NCBI RefSeq assembly: GCF_043641075.1
Contig: NZ_JBHZRC010000004.1
Location: forward strand, 62,001-126,000
Reading direction: 5' to 3'
Length of the DNA stretch: 64,000 nucleotides
From: Bacillus_BD oryzisoli_A
GTDB lineage: Bacteria > Bacillota > Bacilli > Bacillales > Cytobacillaceae
Each line of letters starts with the position of its first letter. The first letter of the stretch is position 1. Both the position numbers and the translations under genes were made by a program. This document shows, one piece after another, positions 1 to 9,006 of the stretch. The notes below the pieces were generated by a model. It was not told the origin of the DNA and did no database searches. It was given only the letters and a program-made list of their open reading frames with translations.

Positions 1-942
1 GGCTTCTTCTATGATTTCAGCTGTAGCTATGGAATTTGCATAGGAGTTGATTGTAGATTCGTATTTACCTGCTTGGATCAGATTAATAAATTCTTCAACC
101 TCGTAGTACATGGAATGTTTTTGTTGTAATGAAACATCCTCTACCACACCTTTGCGATAATGTATTTCAACTTTTTCAATTGGATTTATTTTATCTATGA
201 GAATAGTTCCATCTTCTCCTTGAATTTCAGATGGCATAGAGGAATCCGTTATTTTTGAAAACATTACGACTGCTTCCATTTCTGGATACGATAGAACGAT
301 ACTGCCTTCTCCATCCACACCAGACTCGAGAATATAGCCATTAGCTTTTATCGCTGTTGGTTTTCCAAACAATACCACTAATGGATAGATACAATAAATC
401 CCAATATCCATAATCGATCCATTTGAAAAAGTAGGATTAAAGGCATTAAGTACCGTACCTGCTTTATAGGCATCATAGCGAGAACTATATTGGCAGTAAT
501 TGGCCACAAAGCGTCGAACAACTCCAATTTTATGTATGTTCTCTTGTATAACCTTAAAGTTTGGCAATAAGGTGGTTTTCAAAGCCTCCATCAGAAGTAC
601 ATTATTTTCTTTTGCTGTTTCGATCATTGCCTTTACTTCCGCTGAATCCGACGCAAGTGGTTTTTCGCATAAAACATGTTTCTTATGCTTCATCAGCAGC
701 ATGGCCTGCTCAGCATGTAAGGAGTTCGGACTGGCAATATACACGGCATCAATCACATCACTTTTAGCCATTTCCTCTAAATCTGTAAACGTTGTTTCTA
801 CTCCATATTTTTGTGCAAACGCCGCCGCCTTCTCCTCTGTACGGGAATAAACAGCAGTTAAAGCAAAATCTTCTGCATGTAATGCTCCTTCAATAAAAGA
901 ATCAGTTATCCAATTTGTTCCAATTATTCCGAATTTAATCAT
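1..942 (-). CDS. Gfo/Idh/MocA-family NAD(P)-dependent oxidoreductase (C-terminus cut by window edge)
   Basis: Translating the minus strand from the ATG at 942 gives 314 codons that stay open to base 1, so the C-terminus lies outside the window. The start follows a GGAGG ribosome site. The protein opens with a Rossmann dinucleotide-binding loop (GIIGTNW) and has the family's Glu-Lys-Pro motif (CEKPLA, EKP at about residues 93-95), which places the nicotinamide and carries the catalytic lysine. Members oxidise or reduce sugars, inositols or similar polyols. The substrate cannot be read from the sequence. No linked sugar genes are visible, and a terminator separates it from the upstream gene. 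Family call is firm; specificity unknown. Confidence 0.85.
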   Translation of the reverse strand, partial: MIKFGIIGTNWITDSFIEGALHAEDFALTAVYSRTEEKAAAFAQKYGVETTFTDLEEMAKSDVIDAVYIASPNSLHAEQAMLLMKHKKHVLCEKPLASDSAEVKAMIETAKENNVLLMEALKTTLLPNFKVIQENIHKIGVVRRFVANYCQYSSRYDAYKAGTVLNAFNPTFSNGSIMDIGIYCIYPLVVLFGKPTAIKANGYILESGVDGEGSIVLSYPEMEAVVMFSKITDSSMPSEIQGEDGTILIDKINPIEKVEIHYRKGVVEDVSLQQKHSMYYEVEEFINLIQAGKYESTINSYANSIATAEIIEEA

Positions 943-996
943 CAGTAATCCTCCATTATCTTTGCTTCATCATTAGAAGTATTTTTCGATTATATC

Positions 997-1033
997 AAAA
1001 AAACGAACAGCACCATATGCACTGTTCGTTTTT
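997..1033 (-). terminator. Intrinsic terminator after the molybdopterin oxidoreductase gene
   Basis: On the minus strand an inverted repeat (CGAACAG...CTGTTCG) is followed by a run of seven T. It sits directly after the stop at 1038 and upstream of the Gfo/Idh/MocA gene. Confidence 0.8.
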
Positions 1034-1037
1034 CCTA

Positions 1038-3080
1038 CTATCTTTTTGCTACATTTACACGGCCTGAAAAGAAGGTAGCACCGCCGCCCATATCTGACAC
1101 GCGGTCTGGTGTTAATGAATTCACCAATTGTTTTGTCCCATCAAGATTCTGCCATAGTCCTTGAGTTGCTACCACACCTGGAAGCACACTTTCTCCAACA
1201 CTAACCTTCAGCTCACACTCACCACGCTGATTCCAAACCTTCACCACATCTCCATTTTGGATACTTCGTTCCCTGGCATCCACTGCATTCATATGAAGAA
1301 GAGGTTCTTTTTCAAGCGAACGATGTTTGTCATTATTCGAAAAAGTTGAATTTAAAAAGTTATGGTTCGGTGCTGGAATAAATGAGAACGGTAAATCTCC
1401 ATCGTCCTTAAGCGGTATATAGGTAGGAAGCGGAGGATATCCGTCCTTCTCCATTCTCTTAGAATAAAGTTCAATTTTCCCACTCGGCGTTTTAAGTCTG
1501 CCTGGAAACAATGGTTTCATATTTGCTTTCACATATTGCTTTTCTACTAATTTTTCATAGGTTATTCCTTCTAAATAAGGATTTCTTGGATAATCTAGTG
1601 ACTTTGCAATCATCTCTGCTTCTGTCTCCTGAAAAGCAGGTTCTTCAAAGCCCATACCTTTTGCAAGGAGCTTAAAAACCTCTACATTTGACTTCGACTC
1701 TCCGTGGGGCTCGATGACCGGCTGTTGAATCTGCATATAATGATGCCAATAGGATGCATAGAAATCAGTATTTTCATAGGACGAAGTTGCAGGAAGGATG
1801 ATATCCGCGTACTTAGCAGTTTCCGTCATAAATAGATCATGTACCACCACGAATAAATCCTCACGAAGCAGACCCTTTCTGACTTTATTACCGTCAGGTG
1901 CCACAACAGCAGGGTTACTGCTGTAGATATAAAGTGATTTAATTGGCGGATCTAATGTGAACAGCGCTTCACCAATTTGATTCATATTTACCCGTCTTGT
2001 CTTTTTATTTTGTAATAGCTCGGGACGCTGCAGGTAATGGGCATTGTACTCTAAATATCCGGAATTCCCTTTAATTGCCCCGCCGCCTTTAACCACCCAT
2101 TGTCCTGTCAGGGCAGGAAGACATGAAATCGTACGGATACACATTCCGCCATTATCATGGTGCTGCGGACCATTTCCAATCCGAATATATGAAGGTGAGG
2201 TCTTTCCATACATACGAGCTAATGTATAAATGTCCTCAACAGGTACTCCAGTAATGTTTGAGACTGTTTCAGGATCATATTGGATCACATGCTCACGGAG
2301 TTCATCATACCCTACTGTATATTGCTGTAAGAATGCATTGTCAACCATATTTTCTTTAAATAAGATATGCATCATGCCTAAAGCAAGAGCACTGTCTGTT
2401 CCCGGCATAATGGGTATGAACCAATCGGCAAACTTAGCTGTCTGATTTTTATGAACATCAATAACTACAATTTTTGCACCGTTTTTCTTGCGAGCCTGCT
2501 GGGCCAATGAAATTTGATGCATATTTGTACTAACTGCATTGACTCCCCAGAAGATAATTAACTTAGAATGAATCGTGTCCTCCGGATCAATACCAAAGCT
2601 GCCGCCCATTGTATATTGATATCCAACACCGCCTGCAACGGAACAGATGGTTCTGTCAAGGCGTGTTGCACCCAAACGATTGAAGAAACGACGATCCATT
2701 CCTTCTGCAGTCAGATTACCCATATTCCCATAGAAGCTATATGGGAGAATGCTTTCAGGTCCATCAGAATTTATCAGCTTTTTCCACTGAGAAGTAATCG
2801 TTTGAATAGCCTCCTCCCAGCTAATCCGTTCAAAAACTCCGTCTCCCTTTTCTCCTACCCGCTTCATTGGATAAGCTAAACGATTTTTATCATGGACACG
2901 AGCTGTCATATTTCTTACCTTATTACAAATATTCCCTTTCGTTACGGGGTGATTGGGATCACCCTCAACCTTCACAATTTTACCGTCCTTTTTATGAATA
3001 AGTAATCCGCATTGATCAGGACAATCCAACGAACAAACGGATGGAAAAATGCCGTCAGACTGATTTATATAAGATGTCAT
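1038..3080 (-). CDS. Molybdopterin (bis-MGD) oxidoreductase with N-terminal 4Fe-4S site, YoaE-like
   Basis: This 680-residue protein belongs to the DMSO reductase/formate dehydrogenase superfamily. Four cysteines at residues 16, 20, 24 and 52 (C-x3-C-x3-C-x27-C) fit the 4Fe-4S domain. The Mo/W-bis-MGD body follows, with NAVSTNMH and NGPQHHDNGG segments, and the C-terminal dinucleotide-binding domain ends the protein. There is no twin-arginine signal, so it is probably cytoplasmic. Length and architecture resemble B. subtilis YoaE, whose substrate I do not know. A Cys in the RTICSVAGG segment is a candidate Mo ligand. No electron-transfer subunit, FdhD or cofactor genes are adjacent. It appears monocistronic. 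Confidence 0.85.
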   Translation of the reverse strand: MTSYINQSDGIFPSVCSLDCPDQCGLLIHKKDGKIVKVEGDPNHPVTKGNICNKVRNMTARVHDKNRLAYPMKRVGEKGDGVFERISWEEAIQTITSQWKKLINSDGPESILPYSFYGNMGNLTAEGMDRRFFNRLGATRLDRTICSVAGGVGYQYTMGGSFGIDPEDTIHSKLIIFWGVNAVSTNMHQISLAQQARKKNGAKIVVIDVHKNQTAKFADWFIPIMPGTDSALALGMMHILFKENMVDNAFLQQYTVGYDELREHVIQYDPETVSNITGVPVEDIYTLARMYGKTSPSYIRIGNGPQHHDNGGMCIRTISCLPALTGQWVVKGGGAIKGNSGYLEYNAHYLQRPELLQNKKTRRVNMNQIGEALFTLDPPIKSLYIYSSNPAVVAPDGNKVRKGLLREDLFVVVHDLFMTETAKYADIILPATSSYENTDFYASYWHHYMQIQQPVIEPHGESKSNVEVFKLLAKGMGFEEPAFQETEAEMIAKSLDYPRNPYLEGITYEKLVEKQYVKANMKPLFPGRLKTPSGKIELYSKRMEKDGYPPLPTYIPLKDDGDLPFSFIPAPNHNFLNSTFSNNDKHRSLEKEPLLHMNAVDARERSIQNGDVVKVWNQRGECELKVSVGESVLPGVVATQGLWQNLDGTKQLVNSLTPDRVSDMGGGATFFSGRVNVAKR

Positions 3081-3330
3081 GAATCTTCACCACTTTTTAA
3101 TAATTAATATCTATCATTATACATTTATTCTACTATACGAACTAGTTAATGAGTTTCTCTATTTATTCAGGTAAATATTAACAACTATAATTTTTACTAT
3201 TAAAGTGAATCTTTTTTGGTTTTCACACGTAAATACTATACCATATAAGGGTGATGTAAACGTGATCTCTGTATCATCGTTTTACTTAGCTTTTATAATT
3301 TTTAACAAACATATGGAGGGACTATAGTAA
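3081..3330. other. Divergent intergenic region, no gene
   Basis: AT-rich region between the YoaE-like gene and the small exported protein gene; no clear promoter or structure found. Confidence 0.4.
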
Positions 3331-3768
3331 ATGAAGAAATTGTTATCAGCAGTACTTACGGCGGCTCTTCTTTTTTCGCCAATTGGGAACGCAGTTTTCC
3401 ATGATCATACCATCACAGCAGAGGCGAAAGGGTACAAATCAGGAAAGAAAAGCTTTAACAGCAACAACAATAGTACAACAAACAATAATTCCCTTTTCCA
3501 AAAGAAAAAGAGTGATAATACTACAACCAATAAATCCGCTGCAACTCCAGCTAAAAAGAGCGGCGGTTTAATGAAAGGCCTTATGCTTGGCGGTCTTGCA
3601 GGGTTATTATTCGGTGGGCTATTCGCCAACATGGGAATGTTAGGCTCTATTCTTGGTCTATTTATTAATATTTTAGCAATCGTTGTCATCATTGCTGTCA
3701 TACGAAAAATTTTCACCTTTTTCAAGAATAACAAGAAAAAAGAGGATCCTAATCCATGGAGAGGCTAA
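3331..3768 (+). CDS. Small exported membrane protein with Gly-rich hydrophobic core (function unknown)
   Basis: The 145-residue product has a signal-peptide-like start (MKKLLSAVLTAALLFSP), a low-complexity Asn/Ser/Thr/Lys linker (about 35-75), a glycine-rich hydrophobic stretch (about 80-108), a second hydrophobic segment (about 109-127) and a Lys-rich tail. The organisation recalls the N-terminal part of Tim44-like or glycine-zipper membrane proteins, but I do not recognise a named family with confidence. A GGAGGG site lies about 10 bases upstream of the ATG. It overlaps the next gene by 13 bases, so translation of the two is probably coupled. Confidence 0.7.
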   Translation: MKKLLSAVLTAALLFSPIGNAVFHDHTITAEAKGYKSGKKSFNSNNNSTTNNNSLFQKKKSDNTTTNKSAATPAKKSGGLMKGLMLGGLAGLLFGGLFANMGMLGSILGLFINILAIVVIIAVIRKIFTFFKNNKKKEDPNPWRG

Positions 3769-4043
3769 TCATATCTGAACAAGATATTGTGAATGCCTTA
3801 TGTGTCTATATTGCTCGTAAAAAACAGATAAAGCCTGAAGAGGTTGAAATCGAATTGATGTATGACGATGATTATGGTTTTTCGGCAGAGGCATATGCAA
3901 ATGAAAGAAAACAGGTTCTTGTTACAATCAACATTATAGAGGCATTAAGAATGTGGCTTGATGAATTTTTAAACAGAGACCCATATTCGGGAATTGAGCT
4001 TGTATTGGACGATGAAGAAGGAATTATCGCTGTAATAGGTTAA
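3756..4043 (+). CDS. yxcD: YxcD-family (DUF2653) small cytoplasmic protein
   Basis: This 95-residue acidic protein has no membrane segment. Its pattern (N-terminal helix with IVNALCVYIARKK, a DDDYGFSAEA segment, and an acidic C-terminus) matches the short YxcD/DUF2653 family of Bacillaceae, whose function is not established. It starts inside the 3' end of the exported protein gene (13-base overlap) and ends at a bidirectional terminator. The tight overlap implies the two products are made together. Whether they interact is inference. Confidence 0.7.
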   Translation: MERLIISEQDIVNALCVYIARKKQIKPEEVEIELMYDDDYGFSAEAYANERKQVLVTINIIEALRMWLDEFLNRDPYSGIELVLDDEEGIIAVIG

Positions 4044-4044
4044 T

Positions 4045-4092
4045 AACAAGCAAAAAAGGGTGTCCTTGGACATCCTTTTTGCTTGTTATTTT
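4045..4092. terminator. Bidirectional terminator between convergent genes
   Basis: A long inverted repeat (AACAAGCAAAAA...TTTTTGCTTGTT) with A- and T-rich flanks lies between the YxcD-type gene and the convergent methyltransferase gene, and overlaps the latter's stop. Confidence 0.8.
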
Positions 4093-4691
4093 AATTCATA
4101 AATTAAAAATCGTTCAGAAGGATTTTGCTCATATTTAACTCCAAGTCTGACCTCCTGCTTCAACTCAAACGAAGTATCCTTTTCTAAAAAGTAAATATAA
4201 TCCTCAGATGGGTAGTAAAGAATCAGATTGACTTTACGCTGTGCATGTTCAACCGAACATAAAATATTATTAATCACCTTGCGAAATATTTGGATTGAAA
4301 AGGGATTAAAAAAATAAAATCGATTATCTTTTGAACCAATCTTATATTCCTCAGCTAAGCAATTATAAAAATGAATCCTCTCTCTACTGTTTTTTTTCTT
4401 TCTCACATAGCCTTCAAGGTTTACTAGTGCTTCCTCGTAAAAAATATTGTTCATTTCAATGCCTATTACGGTTGCTTGAAATAAATGTTCAATAAAAAAA
4501 TTTAACCGCCCTTTTCCACAGCCAAAATCAACAATTTGATCGCTGCTTGTTACTTCATATTGGTTAAATAACGTTTCCAGTGCACTATAGGGCGTTGGCT
4601 CATATGGATGGTAATGAAAAGACTTATAAAACCGCTTCTGTTCTTCACAAGTACGAATATTTAGCAGCTTGTCATAGAATTGTTCATTCAT
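4086..4691 (-). CDS. Class I SAM-dependent methyltransferase, substrate unknown
   Basis: The 201-residue protein has a clear class I motif I (IVDFGCGKGR, residues 53-62) and an acidic residue after the next strand (VIGIEMN) suited to binding the SAM ribose. A later FFFNPF segment sits where many methyltransferases carry a motif IV of the NPPY or DPP type. There is no recognisable RNA-, DNA- or protein-binding domain, so the substrate stays open. It appears to be a single-gene unit convergent with the YxcD-type gene. Fold assignment is good; function is not assigned. Confidence 0.8.
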   Translation of the reverse strand: MNEQFYDKLLNIRTCEEQKRFYKSFHYHPYEPTPYSALETLFNQYEVTSSDQIVDFGCGKGRLNFFIEHLFQATVIGIEMNNIFYEEALVNLEGYVRKKKNSRERIHFYNCLAEEYKIGSKDNRFYFFNPFSIQIFRKVINNILCSVEHAQRKVNLILYYPSEDYIYFLEKDTSFELKQEVRLGVKYEQNPSERFLIYELK

Positions 4692-4774
4692 TAATTTTCT
4701 CCCGCTTTGTTGATTTTCTTATTTAAGTATAGTCGTATAGCGAGAAATAATCATTAAAGGAATAGAATGGTTAT

Positions 4775-4810
4775 AAAAAAATTAGGTAACCGCTTAAGCG
4801 ATTACCTAAT
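4775..4810 (-). terminator. Intrinsic terminator after the FMN-binding lipoprotein gene
   Basis: The minus strand shows a 15-bp inverted repeat with one mismatched pair (ATTAGGTAATCGCTT...AAGCGGTTACCTAAT) followed by T7, starting 8 bases after the stop. Confidence 0.85.
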
Positions 4811-4817
4811 GTATAAT

Positions 4818-6014
4818 TTATTTAATTTTACCAGAAGTTGTGCCATTTGGACCCATTTCTTCTAAGAAGTAAGTTAATAATGCGTTATAAGATGCAGTTG
4901 AAGCTGAAGCACCAGAAACAGCATCAGCAGTTCCTTGCTTAGCAATAGCACTCTCTGTTAACTTTGCGTAAGCATCTGCTGGGGCAATTTCCATATGGGA
5001 TCCATATTCTTTGTCTTCAGATTTCTTAGAGCCGTCCTCTTTTATTTCATCATAAGTGATAGCAGTAATTTTGCCGCCTTCAACTTTTACTTCCATTGTT
5101 GGTTTATATCCATGGGCATCAAAGCTTTCATATTCTACTTTATAGGTGCCGTCTTTAAGGTCTGCTGCAACTACTTTCTTTGAACCTTTATCAGCCTTTT
5201 TTTCTTCTTGTTTTTTACCAGTAAGATCTACTTCTACACGTTTTTCGTAGGCATCCTTAATGGCAGCAATAATATTTCCATGGGCATCAGATAAACTGAA
5301 CGTTGCTCCAGTTGTTACATCAGCCAATTCCGCCTTTTCTGCATCTGTTAGCTTGCCATACTTTTCAATGTCCTCAGGCTTGTCTGACTTTTCAGTAAGT
5401 GGTCTTCCATTTACATCAGAAGTGTATTTTGCATTCCATTCCTCGATTTCAGCAATGGTTTTGCCTTTAAAGAAGTCTTGATAGAAATCCATTTGCTTAT
5501 GCCAATCCATCATCATGTTCATGCCATATGAATCACCGCGGTCACGTTTTGTCTGCCATCCGTCAATTTCCGCTTTTGCCGATTCTACTGTATTTTCAGA
5601 AACGCCTGAAACCTGGCCTGTAGCATGATCGGTTATATTATACCCTTCCTTAGACGGCCAGCCGGAGAAGTGCGGCATGGTTTCACCATCATAGTTCGGT
5701 GTACTTACTTCTAATGCATCTACATAAAGGTTAAGGATTCTTCCGTCTGCATCAAAAAGGGCATCTGCAGTGATATAGTTGAAACTGTATACTGGTACAT
5801 CCTGTGCATCCTTACCAGGACCTTCACGGAAGTTTTGTGCTGTACCTAATCCCTGATAAACAACAGTAGGTACTTTTGCAGCTGCTTCCTTGGTTTCAGA
5901 TGCTGTTGCTTGTTTCTCTACGGGAGCTTTCGTTTCGTCTGTACCACATGCAGCTAATAAGCTTGCACTTAATGTTAAAGCAGTAATTATGGAGAGTTTT
6001 CTTTTAGTTGACAT
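4818..6014 (-). CDS. Flavinylated lipoprotein with two FMN-binding domains (PplA-like)
   Basis: From the ATG at 6014 the product is 398 residues. A longer frame begins with a TTG inside the GGGAGG ribosome site, so this ATG is preferred. A lipoprotein signal ends at LAAC (Cys23). Two ApbE-type flavinylation motifs are visible: DVTTGAT (acceptor Thr238) and AVSGAS (acceptor Ser370), each near the end of an FMN-binding domain. Paired FMN domains on a surface lipoprotein are the architecture of PplA, the extracellular electron-transfer flavoprotein of Gram-positive bacteria. The flavin would be attached covalently by an ApbE transferase outside the cell. No ApbE, Ndh2 or other EET genes are in the window, so participation in that pathway is inference. 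Confidence 0.8.
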   Translation of the reverse strand: MSTKRKLSIITALTLSASLLAACGTDETKAPVEKQATASETKEAAAKVPTVVYQGLGTAQNFREGPGKDAQDVPVYSFNYITADALFDADGRILNLYVDALEVSTPNYDGETMPHFSGWPSKEGYNITDHATGQVSGVSENTVESAKAEIDGWQTKRDRGDSYGMNMMMDWHKQMDFYQDFFKGKTIAEIEEWNAKYTSDVNGRPLTEKSDKPEDIEKYGKLTDAEKAELADVTTGATFSLSDAHGNIIAAIKDAYEKRVEVDLTGKKQEEKKADKGSKKVVAADLKDGTYKVEYESFDAHGYKPTMEVKVEGGKITAITYDEIKEDGSKKSEDKEYGSHMEIAPADAYAKLTESAIAKQGTADAVSGASASTASYNALLTYFLEEMGPNGTTSGKIK

Positions 6015-6029
6015 TCTAAATCCTCCCAA

Positions 6030-6307
6030 AATTGTATTATGTAATATTCTGTAAAGTACCTTACGAAGCTATCATACTCTCAGATGGAAACATTTACAAT
6101 TTACCTTCCAGAGATTTCAAATATTGTTCATCAATTCACATTCATTTTTTTGTCAAATCTATTTAATTTTCAATTGAGAAACCTTGATAAATATAGTTTT
6201 CTGGTCCAAACGTACATCTTACTCTATCATTAATTGATGATTATTAATTCTAAATATATAAAATCATTGTGATATTTCTTCTCTTTTTCTATAAATCCGT
6301 CATAATT
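6030..6307. other. Intergenic stretch, no gene seen
   Basis: AT-rich upstream region of the FMN lipoprotein gene, running to the gabD terminator. I see no convincing ORF with a ribosome site and no clear promoter. Confidence 0.5.
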
Positions 6308-6350
6308 TTAAAAAAAACGGTCATCGTGAATCACCAGGATGACCGTTTTA
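6308..6350 (-). terminator. Intrinsic terminator after gabD (first copy)
   Basis: On the minus strand AAACGGTCATC...GATGACCGTTT is followed by an eight-T run, directly after the stop codon. Confidence 0.85.
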
Positions 6351-6353
6351 CTA

Positions 6354-7787
6354 TTAATTTAATGAGATTGAAATGTACTTCGTTTCAAGAAACTCTTCGA
6401 TTCCGTGATGACCCCCCTCACGCCCAAGCCCGCTTTGTTTATAACCGCCAAATGGGGCTTGTGCCACAGATGGCACACCATCATTTAACCCGACAATCCC
6501 ATATTCTAGTTTTTCGGAGACTTGAATGGCCTTCGTAAGACTTTCAGTAAATACATATGCAGCTAATCCGTAAGGTGTATTATTTGCCCTTTGGATGACT
6601 TCTTCCGTACTTGTAAAAGTCGCAATGGGTGCGAGTGGACCAAATGTTTCCTCAGTCATACAAAGCATGTTATCAAAGGCATTTACTAAAACAGTCGGTT
6701 CAAAGAAAAATCCCCCGTTTAACGAAAGCTTCTTTCCACCTGATACAATTCTACCGCCTTTTTGAATTCCATCTGCAATATGGCTTTCCATTTTTTTAAT
6801 GGCCCGTTCATCTATAAGCGGACCAATTTGCGTCCCGCCTTCGAGGCCATTTCCAACCTTCAGCGCATTTACTGCCTCTACATACTTCTCTGAGAACACC
6901 TCTGCAATCGATTCATGAACAAAAATCCTGTTTGCACACACACAGGTTTGCCCTGCATTTCTATATTTAGAGGCAATGGCTTCCGTAACAGCTTTATCTA
7001 TGTTTGCATCTTCAAATACAATTAACGGGGCATGTCCGCCTAATTCCAATGATACTTTTTTTACCGTATCGGCAGCCCCGCGCATTAATGTTTTACCTAC
7101 TTCAGTTGATCCGGTAAACGTTATTTTTCTCACTCGGTCGTCTTGCAGCCATGCTTCACCGATTGCCTTAGCATCACCTGTAATAACGTTAAACACGCCT
7201 TTAGGAATGCCAGCTTGTTCAGCTAATTGTGCTAATTTAAGTGCAGTAAGCGGTGTCAATTCGGCAGGTTTCACTACCGCAGTACAGCCTGCAGCCAATG
7301 CCGGGGCCACTTTTCTTGTTATCATGGCAGCCGGAAAGTTCCAAGGTGTTATCGCTGCCACCACACCTACAGGCTGTTTCAGCACAAGGAGACGTTTGTT
7401 TTCATGAGAAGCTGGGATTGTTTCTCCATAGATTCTTTTTCCTTCCTCTGCATACCATGAGATAAAGCTGTTTGCATAGGATACTTCACCAATTGCTTCC
7501 TGGAGCGGCTTACCTTGCTCACGTGTCATGATTTCCCCTATTGCTTCTTTTTCTTGATCAATTAATCTGTACCATTGCTGCAGGAGTTCTCCACGTTCAG
7601 CAGCTGTTTTTTTAGACCAAGAGGATAAGGCCTCATATGCTGCAGATACCGCCCTCTTTGCTTCATTAGCACCACAATTCGGTACTGCTCCAATCACCTC
7701 TCCATTTGCTGGATTAACTACCGTTAAGACAGATGAATCTTCCGCTTCAATCCATTCTCCATTCACATATACAGGATGAATTTTCAT
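6354..7787 (-). CDS. gabD: Succinate-semialdehyde dehydrogenase (first GabD paralogue)
   Basis: The enzyme oxidises succinate semialdehyde (often also glutarate semialdehyde) to the acid with NAD(P)+. The aldehyde dehydrogenase fold is complete: PWNFP, FTGSTEVGK cofactor loop, the LELGG catalytic glutamate and the GQTCVCANR catalytic cysteine. The C-terminal QAPFGGYKQSGLGREGG segment is typical of the GabD branch. The frame extends to 7805, but that ATG overlaps a GGGAG ribosome site that correctly spaces the ATG at 7787, giving 478 codons including the stop. It is close to the GabD encoded at 38618-40075 but has no sigma-54 promoter and its own terminator, so it is a separately regulated copy. 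Confidence 0.88.
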   Translation of the reverse strand: MKIHPVYVNGEWIEAEDSSVLTVVNPANGEVIGAVPNCGANEAKRAVSAAYEALSSWSKKTAAERGELLQQWYRLIDQEKEAIGEIMTREQGKPLQEAIGEVSYANSFISWYAEEGKRIYGETIPASHENKRLLVLKQPVGVVAAITPWNFPAAMITRKVAPALAAGCTAVVKPAELTPLTALKLAQLAEQAGIPKGVFNVITGDAKAIGEAWLQDDRVRKITFTGSTEVGKTLMRGAADTVKKVSLELGGHAPLIVFEDANIDKAVTEAIASKYRNAGQTCVCANRIFVHESIAEVFSEKYVEAVNALKVGNGLEGGTQIGPLIDERAIKKMESHIADGIQKGGRIVSGGKKLSLNGGFFFEPTVLVNAFDNMLCMTEETFGPLAPIATFTSTEEVIQRANNTPYGLAAYVFTESLTKAIQVSEKLEYGIVGLNDGVPSVAQAPFGGYKQSGLGREGGHHGIEEFLETKYISISLN

Positions 7788-7923
7788 TACTGTTTCTCCC
7801 TTCATATAAGAAAATTCTTTTTCAAATAGACATCCTTTCGTCTAAGTTATACATTTTTTTGTGTTATTCTCTTATATTTTATAAAATTATCAAACATATA
7901 TCCAACACTTACTAATAATTTAA

Positions 7924-7976
7924 TAAAAAAAGTAAAACACCACCCTATTTTCTAATAGAGTGGTGTTTTACTGTAA
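7924..7976 (-). terminator. Intrinsic terminator of the sulfonate-type ABC operon
   Basis: A long inverted repeat (AGTAAAACACCAC...GTGGTGTTTTACT on the minus strand) ends in T7 right after the binding-protein gene. Confidence 0.85.
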
Positions 7977-7977
7977 A

Positions 7978-8988
7978 CTAATTTAAAAATGAAGTATCCA
8001 CTAATCCAGCTAACTCAGGTTCTTCTTTTAAAAATTCTAATTCAAAAGAAGATTGCGCGAACTGCTTTAAAACTTCCTCATCGATTTCAGTCGTGTAATT
8101 GATACGGTCCATAGATTTTGCAACAAGTGCCGGATTAAGCTCCTGTTTTGTTAAATCTTTAATTGCCTTAATAGCAATTGTTTGGGCCTCTTCTTTATTA
8201 TTGTTGATAAAGTCTACCGCTTCCTGCTGTGCTTTTACAAGAGCTTCAGCAATTTCTTTGTTTTCCTTAACAAGCTTGCCATTAGCTACTAGTACAGTAT
8301 TTGGCAATGTCTTACCATAAGCAATTTCATCTGTGCTGACGATTTCCTTCGCACCTGCTTCAATTAACGTTGATGCCCAAGGCTCAGGAACAGCAGCTAA
8401 ATCAACCTGTCCTGATTCAAACATTCCTTGATATTGTGCAGGGTTTCCTGTTACATGCTTTAAAGATCCGCCGATACGTGCTGACGCTAATTTATCCATT
8501 CCTAAATCCATTAAAAATGTTTCAAACTGAACATCATGTGTACATCCAATTCCAGGTGTAATAAATGTTTTGCCTTCAATATCTTCTAAACTATTAATAC
8601 CGCTCTTCGCACTTGCTACGACAACTGTTCCGCCTGATGATGCACCAGCAAGAACCTTTACATCCGCTCCATTAGAAAAGTTGTTCATAACCGGAGCCGG
8701 TCCAACTAAACCTGCATCGATATCACCTGATTTTAATGCAGTCATGAATGTACCGCCATCTGGAAATGTTTTATATTCAATTTCTACATTTTCACCAAGC
8801 GCCTTCTCATAGAAGCTTTTTTCTCGTGCTACCATTGCAGGAACATGATCAATATTTGGAAAATAGCCAATGACTACTTTCTCTTTTCCAGTTTCACCTT
8901 TTGAGCTTTCATTAGAGCCGCCGCATGCAGCTAGAGCTCCAGCAGCTATTACTAAAAATAATGCTAAGATCCATTTCTTCATAATCAT
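7978..8988 (-). CDS. ssuA: ABC transporter solute-binding lipoprotein, SsuA/TauA/NrtA type
   Basis: This is a 336-residue lipoprotein with cleavage at LAAC (Cys22). The body matches the NMT1/SsuA-like fold: GYFPNIDHVPAMVAREK near the N-terminus, a GDIDAGLVGPAP segment and an AAVPEPWAS segment, as in aliphatic sulfonate, taurine or nitrate binding proteins. It is the last gene of a three-gene minus-strand operon (ATPase, permease, binding protein) lying back to back with cysK. That context favours organosulfur uptake over thiamine-precursor or nitrate uptake. No SsuD or TauD desulfonating enzyme is present here, so the substrate is inferred. Confidence 0.82.
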   Translation of the reverse strand: MIMKKWILALFLVIAAGALAACGGSNESSKGETGKEKVVIGYFPNIDHVPAMVAREKSFYEKALGENVEIEYKTFPDGGTFMTALKSGDIDAGLVGPAPVMNNFSNGADVKVLAGASSGGTVVVASAKSGINSLEDIEGKTFITPGIGCTHDVQFETFLMDLGMDKLASARIGGSLKHVTGNPAQYQGMFESGQVDLAAVPEPWASTLIEAGAKEIVSTDEIAYGKTLPNTVLVANGKLVKENKEIAEALVKAQQEAVDFINNNKEEAQTIAIKAIKDLTKQELNPALVAKSMDRINYTTEIDEEVLKQFAQSSFELEFLKEEPELAGLVDTSFLN

Positions 8989-9006
8989 TTCATTCCCTCT
9001 CTTATT

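Noticed and set aside
3405..3734. 109-codon frame opposite the small exported protein gene
   Set aside because: Antisense shadow of an Asn/Lys-rich coding region; no ribosome site.
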